Source: Pocillopora verrucosa (taxonomy: Eukaryota; Cnidaria; Anthozoa; Scleractinia; Pocilloporidae). Taken from it: 64,000 bases of DNA. Under the pieces are notes generated by a model. The model worked only from the letters and a program-made list of their open reading frames with translations, was not told the DNA's origin and searched no databases. Shown in pieces: positions 22,625-34,676 of the stretch. The first letter of the stretch is position 1. The number at the start of each line of letters is the position of its first letter. Location: contig NC_089325.1 of the NCBI RefSeq assembly GCF_036669915.1, positions 10,933,231 to 10,997,230 of the forward strand. The letters are read 5' to 3'. The translations under genes were made by a program, and so were the position numbers.

Positions 22625-25559
22625 ATTTCTTCAGCAAGAAGGAAAAGGGGAGGCAAACCACAGCACGAAAAAGGATTGCTGTTTAAAATGGCATAGAGCT
22701 GTGACAGCGGCAAATTTTTGGAGCTATGCTCACCTCCTAAATTATTAAAATCTATGGAGTACAACTGTGAAACATGTATAAAATCATTTGTTTTCGTAGC
22801 GTGCAAGGGTGTTACTTTTTTGAAGGAGAACTTGGCAATGTCTTAAGGTTGCTTTTTTAAGAGTCTGCTCAGAAAATAAGAACTCGTAGGTTCTGTCAGT
22901 AATCTAATCATTAACTCGAACTTCCTGATCGCAGGACCCAGTTACTGTAGACGGTTCCAACCACTGAATGATTTAAACTCAATGATGTGGAATTGCTTTG
23001 AATGCAAGATGACGTGGACGATTTTCTTTTCGAGAACCGTTGATAAAACTTTTTACTCGAAGTTTCAAAACACCATCAGGATACAGCATTGTAAGCAGAA
23101 ATGCATATTATGAAATATGGCGTAGGTTATAAGCAGAATAAAAAAAATTCTCAAATGTCTTTTTTAAAAAACAATTAACATTAAGATGGATCTGTAATAA
23201 ATATAGGAAATGAGCTGCCAGTTGGAGTTAGCAAGGTATGTATCACAGACCTGCTAACGATGGCTGAAAGTTGTTCACAACATAAGATGGCCTTGGCTAG
23301 ATGAGTTGAGAGTTTCAACGCAGATGAAAAACCATTTTTCAAAACTACTCTTTATTATTGTATGTAACGCTTAAAATAACAGCAAGGAAGTATATTTCCT
23401 CAAGTATATTCATGGGAGAAGCTCTAATTTTTTATAACCTCCAATCTTTTGAGAAAAGGGCTTCTTTGGGAGTCAATATGCACTGACAGTGACCATGAAA
23501 GCCTAAAATCAATCTCAACTCCTTGGCAAGAGGTATATCTAGAGTCGATCAGGGTAATGGGGCCTAAGTTAAAACAAGGCAGGGGCACAGGTCAAATAAA
23601 AGTGGGTTTCTCAGTATCATTGCCTCAGTTTTTAATAGGTGGTTAGATGGTTTTGGTGCCCAAGGATAGGATTTGCTTTACTGTTTTGTTCGATATTAAC
23701 CACACTTGGACCAGAGCAGTAAACCGTAGTGTTGTTTGCCGACATAAATAAATATCCAGATTGTTGTGGTTTGGAGCACATTGACAGATGGTCGGTAAAA
23801 CCTGGACCCAACAAGCGAGCTTTAAGAGACACCATAGTGCACATAGTCTGTGGTAGACTTGCAATTATTGACCTTAGTAAACTGGTGTCTACTTCAATAA
23901 TAGCTCATGGGCCAGTCATGGAGATATCCTGATGTACCGGGATGTAATTTGTATGATATTAAGCGGTGAAGGACAGTGTAGAAAGTTTGTTTGAAAATCT
24001 ATAAAGACTGTTCTAGCTGTAACACTATTATGAACTGTTATCTTCCTCCATTTAATCACTGAAATCAGCGTTCCTTCAGTTGATAGTCCCTCAGCAAATC
24101 GCTATTGTTTACAGCTCATTGTATCACTGTTCAGATGGCTGTCAATTATGGTGCACATCTGAATTTCAAGGGGCTTACTAGGTATACTTAAAAATGAAAT
24201 GTGCCATAATTTGATACACAAAAATTACCTTTGGTAATCTTATAAGGATTGGGAAAGCTTCACCGAGAAAAACTGTTATGTAAAACACTTAAAATGCTCA
24301 CTTAGGATAATCCTGCAATAGGGTAATTCAGTGTTATCAACTGAGTTGAAAACGTAAATTGAAAGCGTTAGCCCTTCCGGCATCTATCGCTATGTAAGGG
24401 CTAACGCTAGAAACTAGAAAGCTAGTCAGCCTTGAAACTCTTTACGGTGGCCAACTCTTACGCTTTCAACTCAGTTGATAGCACTAAATTATCGAGTTGT
24501 ACTCTCCCAACGACGAAGCATCACAGTTTCTTTGGAAACTTACCCCCTTGAACCTGCAATATCTTGGCTGCTTGAAGAGATCCCATCAGGACTGGAAGCT
24601 TTATCGATTGTCAACGGTGGATGTTGAGGAATTGTAGGATGCATTTCAGTTTCGTTCCGTTCCCATAAAGGATAAGCAGTTAGGAATCGGAGTCTCTGAC
24701 AATCACAACATTCTTACGAGTTCTACAAATTTTACCTAGTATTTGTTGAAATTTGTCAAATACAGAAACGTTAGGACAGTCAACACAGCTGTCAACATAG
24801 CCGTAAACACAGCCGATAAGTCTTTGAAAGCGAGTTTCAATTCCATCAAATAGCTCCAATTGACATCTTAATTGTCATTTGCGGATAAACGTGTGAAATC
24901 CAGCTTGGTTTTGGAGTCAATGGCGGTTCTTCCATTGCTTTGCGTGTCGTGTCTTTTCTAAGGAACTAGTTTTCATTAACCTTTACATCATCGCCATATA
25001 TTTCATGCCAAAATACGTTAAGGACACGGTTAGGACATCAGAGTTAGTGCAGAACAGTTTCACTACGGCGAGATTCTTGCGAAAACCTCGTGGGTTTTTA
25101 TGACCGATAGCCATTCTTTACTTTCAGAAGTCTCTTTCCGTAAGAGGTTTAAAAAAACAAAGACGAATCAGGTCAGTGTTAGGACCTATATCACCACACA
25201 AATGCAAATATTCATAGCAAAAGGTTGCTTGGGGGCCCATGAATAATTTATTCTCAACCTTTTGCGGAATTATCACGCAAATCCAACGAGGTGGATCATG
25301 CTCGAAAAAAAGGCCGTTACTTTGGTTGTAATACCCAATGGTCCGAAAAGAGTTAGATTTTTTTCTTCAATATGGCACGAATTTGATTTGCTGCTAATAC
25401 AATTTTGGTTTAAATATGCCAGGATGAGCAAGGAAAAGCCACAAAACGACGAGAGTTTCAGAAAGCTGAAGATCTTGCTACCTCACGCTATGTTGAACAT
25501 TCATTGTACTCGTAAACACCAAACCATGTCCACTTTGCATTCTCCTTTGTTTTGTTTCA
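22625..25559. other. Intergenic region between genes B and C, no gene supported
   Basis: The first 150 bases resemble the 3' flank of gene C (33,081-33,230), suggesting ancestral 3' UTR sequence. A minus-strand ORF of 70 codons (23,632-23,844) reads SGYLFMSANNTTVYCSG, faintly WD40-like, but has no start context or partner exon. A MITE lies at 24,325-24,490. Confidence 0.5.
24325..24490. mobile_element. MITE with 33-bp terminal inverted repeats
   Basis: Ends 24,325-24,357 and 24,458-24,490 are inverted copies with three mismatches, containing TATCAACTGAGTTGAAA. The interior has a further AAGCGTTAGCCCTT hairpin, so the structure is nested. No coding capacity. Confidence 0.85.
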
Positions 25560-26103
25560 TTTTTGTTGTTCACTCAATTTCATTGCCAATATAACAAATA
25601 TCTCGCTATCGTTTCAGAGACGTCACACTCCCTCTTCTCCAGCTTTTGTAACGGCTCGTGGCCACATTTTCTATACAACTTCAAACAGGATTTACTCAAC
25701 TTTTTAAGTTCCTTAGAATTTCTATGCTGGTATAAAGTTTATCTACGCGTGTTGCGTTCCGGAAATGCGTCGATATTGTTTCAAACAGCAATGTTTCCTA
25801 ACAACAACCTCGTTTCCTCCCGTCGAGAGCGGTCACGTGGAAAAAAAAGCGGCTTACTGATTGGTTATATCAGGTGTATCTTTGTCTCATCATACTAGTA
25901 CTGCTCTGATTGGGCAGGGCCCAAACGAAGTTTTTTCTTCTGAATAGTGAGTGATGCCAAAAGCACGCAAGGGGTTTTAAAGACGCAAAAGCCTTGACCA
26001 ATATCAAGTGCAATTCTGCTGATAGTGCTGTGCGTAAGTCGAGAAGGCATCTTTCCTCATAAAATCAAACGAAAGGTTACAATAGTATTTACTTACTTCA
26101 AAG
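25560..26103 (+). promoter_or_regulatory. Promoter/5' block (P3) of sulfotransferase gene C
   Basis: A diverged copy of the P block: CAATATAACAAATATCTCGC, TTTCCTCCCGTCGAGAG and CTGATTGGTTATATCAGG align with genes A and B. Two ATTGG boxes lie about 190-245 bp before the ATG. Retention of these elements amid wider divergence supports function. Confidence 0.5.
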
Positions 26104-29100
26104 ATGCGTTGTACGCTCAGGAACTTGGCAAAACTCACAGTCGTCATTTTGACGGTGCATATCCTCGTAGTCGCTCTTTACTCTGTTCTGCTTCAGCCAA
26201 AACAACAGCAATTACACCGAGCAAACCTGACTATTGGCGGTAAGTATATATAACGTTTGATTTATGTTTTCTTCGTAAACAGACCATCGTACAACTGTAG
26301 AGGTATAAAACATTTTAAATTGCTTAACTGAATGAGTTCGTTAAAATGCAACCATCTAACAAATCGGGAAAGTGATTCCACCGATTTTTGTGACCTTAAA
26401 AGCTGGCAGCGAAACTTGAGAACAATTTCATAGGTGATAAAGTGGCTCTGGGGCTCGACCGGCAGTCCCAGCTAATGCCGAGCGGACGAACCGATGGCCT
26501 AAACGATACACAAACTAAATATGTAAAAATTTTTCCCAGGTTTTGAGCACTTCGTTAAACTCAGTGCGAAGGCGAAGAACCATCTTAAATTTATACCTTT
26601 TTCTTTACTTAAGCATTATCAGGATATTTGTCTTTTTTGCAAACACTTAGCTAAAGGAGAAGCCTGTTTGGAGTTATATTGACACGAAACCTTTGTAAAA
26701 CGATCGCGTGAGATGCGAACAACAATCCCATAATGCATCGCGTTCTCTGATCGAGCGAAATCGTAGCTATCATATCACGCGAGAAATACGGGGGAGAGTC
26801 AATTTCACGAGGGGAAGACAATCGATGGTGCTTCCAATAAATTCAGTACTTTCGCTGATATGTCGAAGTGGTGCTGGTTGAATCTGTGCGGTTATGAGAA
26901 CTTTTGTTGCCAACAGTAGTCGAGAAGCTCTATATAATAATATATAGCGTGTCTTCGCCACTTCGCCGCCCAATCTTGAATGGATGGAACTCGATGTGGT
27001 AAGTAATTTGAACTTTTGTGTAATGATTGAGTTTGTCAACATCCTTTATTTATGACCTCGTAATAAATACATAGTTTTAAGCTCGAAGGTTTCAGCCATC
27101 ACCGCTCTATCGTCTTAAGACGATTTTTTGCGTCTTTTGTAGACACTGAGCACTAATATTAATACTAGTATACCTAGTTTCAACTCATATTGAAGAGTAC
27201 ACTTTGTGCAGAGTATCTCCAAAAAAGAGGATAACATACAAGAAATGCGATAAAAAACATGAATGCGTAAATTGAACAAGCTGTAGTTCTCAACTCCTTA
27301 GCCAATATATGTTCCTCGGTCTGAGTGCAGAGAAGTTGAGCGTGCTTTTCGTAGGAAGTAGCATGTACACGTGGTGACTACAAATTTTTTGCATCTGTAA
27401 GTCCATAAATACTAGTTCTTCGTGAGAGCAATACTGTTATGTTGGAAGGTGTGGTCTCTTTAAAGGACTTAAAAATTTACGTCAACATTTCGAGTAGTCT
27501 TCTCTCCCTCTCTCTCTCTATCGAGCTGACAAGGCCTCGATTACTCAGCAGTATCTCCTATGTGCTGTAAAATTCACAAAACGTAGCCTCGTGGTGCACT
27601 CTTCCTACTGTCTATCTTTGACAATGTAATTTTTATCCAAAACAGGCGAAAAAAGCTGGTATGTAGGTTCTTTCAGTGGTTCCATGCACTGTTTTTTAGT
27701 TTGAAGAATTTTGTTGTGAAATCGTTTTAAAACAGAGTTGTAATGTTGATTCGAATATTCTTTGCCTGTCTCAGAAGAACTCAAACCCTCGATAGAAAGG
27801 CCGTCACAATTTTTTAAACCTCTTCCATACAAGGAACACATGCATGTGCCAATTTGAAAAATTTTCAAAAGCTTTTGTGACTTCATACATTTAATTTACA
27901 ACTGATACGGAATATAACGGAACAACAACAAGTGTTAGGTCATCACGCAAAGTCTGTGCAGCTATGCGACTACGAACGTTTATTTGAATTAGCTAGAGAA
28001 AGGATAATCCATATTTTTCACAGAATATTTTCATGTTATAAACATTTTATTAATATACACACAAGTGTATAGTATCTAATTTGTTCAACTGTACTTATTT
28101 GCTACAGGCTAGGTACGTTGTGTTCTCGAGCATAACGGCTGCTTTTATAAACTGTAATAATTTTTTACGTGCAGTGTGTGTGGGAGAATTTTTTCTGTTG
28201 GAAAGATTTGTATCAACCCCATGACAAAAAGCCAAAGGATAGGGAAGATTGTTTTGTTTTGTTTTTATGTTCAAACCATACTTATGAAATATCTATACCA
28301 AAGTGATTCTTTGTACAAAGACAAAGGTCAACGCATGTCCATTGATCTCCAGCAATATATTTTTTTAAATGATATTATATGTTTTGACACAGAAAGTAAA
28401 ACCTAACTGACATGGTCCTCCCTGCTTGAACAATCTAAATTTGTAAGTGTTTGATAGACAATGATTTCTTAATTTGGTGCCCCTGCACTGCCTTTGCATG
28501 GCAGTGGCAACAGAAGGCTCTTATCCAGCCTTCTTTCAAAGCATTATCAGGACCAATTTTCCTTCCCATCTATTTCTTGGACTGTACACAGCCTGGTTGT
28601 TCAAATTTGGGTCAAGATAACCCAGGGTTAGCGTAAAATCTGATTTAAGAGCTGAAAGTTTAAAACTGAGAATATTAAGTATAATACATTTTGTCTAAAG
28701 TTTGATCAATGAATGCTCTTAAAAAATAGAGAAAATTGTCTTTTGAAGGCTTTTGGATAAAGGAATAAAGAAACATTTATTGAAATTTAACCTTGGGTAG
28801 AGCTAATCAGCCTTGCAACATTTGAACCCTGGATATTCCTTTCTAAACCTAGTTGCTCTGCTCTTGTTTGTTGCACTTCTTCCAGGGCTCTTCCTTTTGA
28901 TTTGGACTAATTTTTTTGGTTTTGTTGTGACATCTGTTTAGGTGGTCTTTGTTTTGTAATGCTGTGTTCAACTAATTAGCAGGACTTCATGAATCTGAAT
29001 TGATTAGCATGCATTTAAGATTTTCTAACTTAAACTAGTTCAGCAGTTTTCTAGAAGGGTAAGGTATTGACTCATTGTGCCCATCAAGGTTTCCACCCCA

Positions 29101-32100
29101 CAGAAACTTTTTAATTTCACAATTAATCCACTCCAGTTATACAACAAATTTTTCTTGACCTATTTTTCATTTGTGTGACCTTTACTACTTGCACAACCCT
29201 TGTCTACTCTTTACACAGTTTAGAACATAGTGTAAGAATTTTTTGGTGCTTGGTCAGTGTCAAGTCTGGTTGATGCCTCAATGATTTCTAATGTAGATGA
29301 CTTTTAAGAACTTTCTGTAAAAATTTCCTGCTAGCCTCTTGCCCATTTTCTGATATTTCTCTTTATAGCCCAAATGTTAAAAAGTTTTTTATGCATTTTA
29401 CTTTAGTTGGAGAACTGGTTGTGTGCCTTCACCAAGTATGTCCATCCAAAGCCATGCCAAGTCTCTCTTTCCACTACAGTCAGAAGCTTTGAAAGAGCAC
29501 CTCTCTGCATGGTTTGGACAGTGTAAAAACTTGACAAAGAATATCAATAATTCCTGAGTGGTATGCATATAGTTGTTTGTTCCTGCTCCTTTGAAAGTGT
29601 ATTTGCTGCTGCACCATGATGCTCTTTGTAATGGAATCAGGCCTAATGTTTAATAATCTTTGATGCCACCATATACTCAATATAATTCAAAAAAGTGTAA
29701 AGAGTGTAAGGTCAGTAGTTCCAAAATGAAATCAATTTGTAAGTATGTTGTAAGCGATGCTTGAATCAGAAAAAAATGATGAAAAGAAAACTTGCTTTGA
29801 AGGTTTTGCTGTGGACTGTTGCGGTGTTCATATTATCACATATACTATTGCAATAAGCCCTTTGAAGATGTCCATGTTTTCTTTGTTCTTTGTGAGGAGT
29901 TTATTGTATAATTGAATAAAATACACAACATTTCACTGAGTGGGTTTTTTGTTCCCTAAGGGTTGCAGTTTTGCTAAAGAGAACTTTGACCTTGTCATAC
30001 CTTCAGCCCAGTTTTTAGACTGGGTTTGGTATTATGATATATATATATATATGCAAATTTTTACAATATTTATTATATATATAATAATATTTATTCTATT
30101 TAATTTTCTTATAAAAAAAAATGGCACTTTTTGACAAGAAAACAAAAGATATATATATATATATCTAATACATTTTTTTTATTTGCAATGAAACCTGGTG
30201 TATATATTTATATATATAATTTTTAATTGAATAGAAAAGGAGAAATTACATCATTGCACAACAGGACTGTTTCAAAAGGGCCTACTGGTCCTCTCTCATC
30301 AGGTGCATGGAACACTGACCAACTATAAAGGATTCCCTTTATAGGCTGGTCGTTCAAGCATGTATTATCAAGTACTTTCTTGCATGTTCGCACACAGTCG
30401 TAAGTACGTTCATTTTGTTAACAGTGACCATTCCCGGTTTGCATTTGATTAAGAATTTTCCATTGTGCGCAGGCTGCATCTCTTTGTCACCTTTGATTAC
30501 AGTCTGGCACAAGCCATTATTTTCCAGGTCATGGCAAATTTCGTTTTGGTGTCCTTTAGGGACCAGTTGTGTTTGCGTTCTTTTTGTTCTCATTTCAAAA
30601 TGAAGCTGTGTGGTTGCAGAATCTTGCCGCCACTTTGAATAATTATACTCAATCAACAACTATAAGTATGGGTAATAACATGATTTTGAGTCCAATTTAG
30701 TGTTCACAAGCACAAATAAATTTTTCAAAGACAACAAATTTTGCACGAGCCCATAGTCTTTGAAAAATTTACATGTAATGTACAATATGTACAATAATGT
30801 ACATGAAAAAAAATCACAGAAAGTCAAGACAGAGGTAATTTTGAAAGCGTGCTCGCGCTATTTGTAATTTACACTCGTGTCACAACTTTGCACTCGTGTT
30901 GCATGCGAATGCACTCGTTTCCAGCCAATCAGAAGCGCGTAATTTTTTCATGTACATTTATGTCATAGTTGTTAACTCAAATGAAGTCGGCTTTCTAGGA
31001 AATTGTCTCAATCCAGGACTGACTTGGTGTAATTTTTCACAGCTGATCAGCAAATTTTATTACAACTGAACGATGGATCACATCAGAAAGGAAATGATTG
31101 TGATACTTGCACTACCCCATTGCGACTTCAAGACCCCACCACCAGCGGTGAAAATGGTATTAGAAGTTGTAAATCATAAAGATAAAACAATTACATACGC
31201 AATAACAATAATAATATTTCTGTTAATCATATTTGTAAAAATTATAAGCTATGGGTTTGTTACGGTGGCCCACAGATGTCACGGCAAAAGAAATAACCTC
31301 GCGGCAAAAGGAAGAACCTCACGGCAAAAGAAATAACAATGTCCTCACGGCATAAAAGAGAGCGCGGGAGCTGGGAGGTTTTTTCTTTAGCCGTTGGGTT
31401 TTTTCTTTTTGCCGTGGGCCTTTTCCTTTTTTCGTGAGTCTTTTTCTTTTTGCCGTGAGGTTCTTCCTTTTGCTGCGGGGTTATTTTCTTTTGCCGAGAC
31501 AATTTTTAGGCCACCTTAGTTTGTCCTCAGACACAGCAATGAACACTTTCATGAACACTTAGTAAGAATCAGTTGTATTTTAATGAGATTATTGTAGAAC
31601 AGTACCAACCGGAGAACGCTCTTTATCAACAATTATATTTATGGTAAAACTTCAATTTTATCCAACAGTTTCCCAGAATATTGAACAGATGAAGAGAGAG
31701 GCACAGGTAAGTAATCACTTGAGTGAGTGAGCATGTTTTTCGTTCTCGCCGGAATTCTTGGTAAGGAGTGTACCTGACCCTATTTTCCGCGAAAACACGC
31801 TTTTTTCCGCAACCGTTTCAGACCTGCTAATCTGAAAATCCATACCCGTTTTCAGACCTAACCTCTGAAAGTTGTATGCACTTTGTGTTTTGAATCCAAT
31901 TCGAGAAGTGCTTGCATTCACCTTAAAAAAAAAGGAAGCAGCTCGAAAGGATGATTTTAGTTTCCTCTTCTCTTGTTATTCATTTGGAGTCGAATGCCTA
32001 TGCGCCTTCTTGGTTCCTTAAAAAATAAATTGTGCGAAAATATTTGCCCCTGACACATAATTTTGTCCCCGAAACAAGTCTTACAAATCAAAATGATTGC

Positions 32101-33080
32101 AGAAACAAAATGAGACATAAAGACTTGTTCTATACGCTGTTAGTTAACAAGAATCGGTTCGTGAAGCCCTTTTTCAGCGATTTTGTCAACTTTAGTGTTC
32201 CAGCGTAAGTTAACCACCTTAAATTAATTTTCTTCTCTTTTTTTTTTGATTTCAGAACGATCTTGTCATGAAAAAATATCGGCCTTGGAATTCGACTGCT
32301 TGTATCAAGCAAGGCAGAGGAAAACCAATTCAATATGTCGTCAAGCATCACCTTATCGTGTCCGAGCGTTACAAAACACTCTTCTGTTTCGTTCCTAAAG
32401 TAGCATGTAGCAACTGGAAACGAATTTTTCACGTTTTAGGTGGACATTTCAACTCAACGGAAGATATCTCGCACGACACCTCGCACGAATCAGGAAAGTT
32501 ACGCTTTTTGAGACATTATTCAGATGCTATAAAAGTAAATAACATGTTGAAAACATACAAAAAGATTGCATTTGTTCGCGAACCTATGGAGCGATTTCTG
32601 TCGGCCTACCGGAGTAAATTTGCACCCGTTGATCCCCCTAGAAGGGGATTTTACTACAACATCGGCCTGAACATCATCAAGAGGATGCGGAAGAATTCTA
32701 CAGGGTTAACTCCAGATTATCCCACATTTAAGGAATTCGCAAATTTCGCGATTTCTACGCCTGTTAGCTCTCATGATGAACACTGGGATCGTCAGCATAA
32801 TTTATGCGCTCCGTGTGATATGAATTATGACTTTGTCGGTACATATGATAATATCAAAGCAGATGCTGACGCCGCTATTATGTTGATGGGAGCTGATAAA
32901 GAGGTTACATTCCCAAATGTCGAAGCTGCACCCGAAGGACAAGGATCACAAACGAAGATGAAGACTTTCTATTCGCAAATATCGCAGGAAGAATTCACAC
33001 GACTGCAGAATATATACGCGAAAGACTATGAAATTTTTGGATTCAAAAAGCTCAGTTATCAAGAAATAGTGAGTTCTTGA
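26104..33080 (+). CDS. Carbohydrate sulfotransferase, HNK-1 family (gene C), 3 exons, 332 aa
   Basis: Exons 26,104-26,239, 31,669-31,706 and 32,256-33,080; total 999 nt in frame. Exon 1 starts MRCTLRNLAKLTVVILTVHI, with a longer stem (QPKQQQLHRANLTIGG) that adds an N-glycosylation sequon. Exon 2 (VSQNIEQMKREAQ) and exon 3 have the same phases as A and B. The PAPS loops (VPKVACSNWKR, FVREPMERFLSAYRSKF), DEHW and CAPC are intact. Intron 1 is 5.4 kb against 1.2-1.4 kb in A and B. Exon 1, the exon 3 start (NDLVMKKYRPW) and the introns are clearly diverged, yet parts of exon 3 are nearly identical to A or B at silent sites, which suggests gene conversion. Sulfated acceptor unknown. Confidence 0.9.
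30035..30220. repeat. (TA)n-rich low-complexity tract in intron 1 of gene C
   Basis: Several ATATAT runs and their neighbours form potential hairpins. Adjacent sequence (about 30,240-30,350) looks like the end of an unidentified repeat. Confidence 0.6.
30796..30958. mobile_element. MITE-like element with AATGTACATGAAAAAA ends
   Basis: The 16-nt left end AATGTACATGAAAAAA (30,796-30,811) is matched inverted at 30,943-30,958. The interior repeats CACTCGTGT and holds CCAATCAGAAGCG. No coding capacity. It lies in intron 1 of gene C. Confidence 0.7.
31262..31516. mobile_element. Element with GGTGGCC ends and inverted CACGGCAAAAG arrays
   Basis: The left part repeats CACGGCAAAAGAAATAACC at about 20-25 bp spacing; the right part repeats the complement (TTTTTGCCGTGAGG), and both ends carry GGTGGCC in opposite orientation. 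A related, more decayed element starts at 41,460. The Lys-rich ORF across it is a translation of the repeat. Confidence 0.8.
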
Positions 33081-34676
33081 ACTGCTTCAGCAAGAAGGAA
33101 AATGGGGGCACCGCAGGAAAAGATAACTTGACATTAATTAACATGGTGAAAAACTGTGAAAAGCGCACAGTCTCTAAGTTATGTCTACCTCTTAGATTTG
33201 ATGGGATTATAAAATTTGTTAACTGCTGAGTTGACAAGCCATTTATTATTCTAGATTTGATGATGTTGTCTACAGCCAGATTTGTTACGATAAATAGTAG
33301 AGAGTGGAAATTTTTCATACAACATTTTCTCTATTTATGAATGTTTGTAAATTTACATTTGTAAATTTACTAATACCACAAGAGTATCACTTTGTCTTCA
33401 CTTTTACGCTGCACGTACAACAAAAGCGCATTAAATATACTTGTTTCGTACAGGAAAAAGGGGGGAAGGGGGGGGGGGGGAGTTTATTGAGCTATGACGA
33501 AATGGATACTTGTCCGGCCAAAAATGAGTTATGTCCAAGTAAAATTATGTTTGACCACACAACTAGACAGACGCGCCCAATTTCTTCTACCATAAACTTC
33601 TTATGGTGTTAGTTTTAGGAATTGATATTTACATGATTCTTTATGCAGCACAATTGCTCAGGTGATTACAGATGCCCACGCTCTGATTGGTCAAAAATTA
33701 CCCCATATCTTGCCATAATCACTCCCTGCGAGGTGATAATCATAATGAAGCCCTGATTTTCAAATGGCCGTCCTGTGAGTTAAAAGAAGCAAATCAAACG
33801 AAAGAAAGAGCAGTTTCTCTGATAATCACCCGAACAGTTATGCTAAGAAAGAAAATAATCCCCTCAGGCTAATATTATGGATTGACACCCACGAATTTTT
33901 GTATCGGGGACTATTTGACAACACTCGCTCGGCCTTAAGCGAATAATTGTTAAATGAATATTTGTCTCCATGTCGCCATCCTCTGCTTAATGTTTTACTG
34001 ATACATTATGGGAGGAAAATAGCTGTCAGTGGTTAATCATGCTTGACTCTATTTACTTGTTTCATGCATTTAAGTTCAACGATGCGACTTACAGACAATT
34101 TTCTTCTTCCTTTTCACAGATATGGTGGCTTTTCTTTCTTTAATTCAATGCCTTAATAATACTCTTTTACATCGTATAGATAATAAAAACGTTCGTAAAC
34201 GATAGGGCTTTTTTCATATTTAGTCCTCCTCAAACATATTTTCTTTTCAGTTTAAAAATCTGTTTCTATCATCTTCCAAGATGGTAAAAATTTATGACTG
34301 CAGTTGTACAAAAAATTTGACATGGGGCGTTACGGATATCAGGACAAATGCGAATGCGAAAACGTACCAATGAAGCTTCTTTTCAACTACTGAATAACAG
34401 GGATACGTAAAAGAGGAAATCAAACACTTCCTGATCGCAAATGTAATACGAACGTGTCGATAACACGTGACTGCGGTGTACTTCACGCCAAATCAACGCT
34501 GGTGCAAGTTCACTGTTTTAGTGTTGCTGGAAAATCTCGTGCTCTTGAGCAGTCCACATCAAAATGATCATTACGTAACGGGCGTATGGTGGTATTTTCT
34601 TCGTAATTTTCCAACAATTTACCTCATTAGTCTTAAGTACCAGAGTATTTTTCAACTCAATACTCAAAAGTATTTT
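33081..34676. other. Intergenic region between gene C and the pleckstrin-like gene
   Basis: Convergent 3' ends face each other here. There is a G-run at about 33,462-33,481 and AT-rich DNA. ORFs of up to 102 codons have no recognisable features. No gene supported. Confidence 0.5.

Noticed and set aside
23632..23864. Minus-strand ORFs of 70-73 codons with faint WD40-like look
   Set aside because: The resemblance is too weak and there is no second blade, acceptor or donor nearby.
30354..30659. 101-codon minus-strand ORF in intron 1 of gene C
   Set aside because: No recognisable domain or paralogue within the window; the length is expected by chance in a 5.4-kb intron.
31260..31502. 80-codon Lys-rich minus-strand ORF
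   Set aside because: It is the translation of the CACGGCAAAAG repeat arrays and has no other support.
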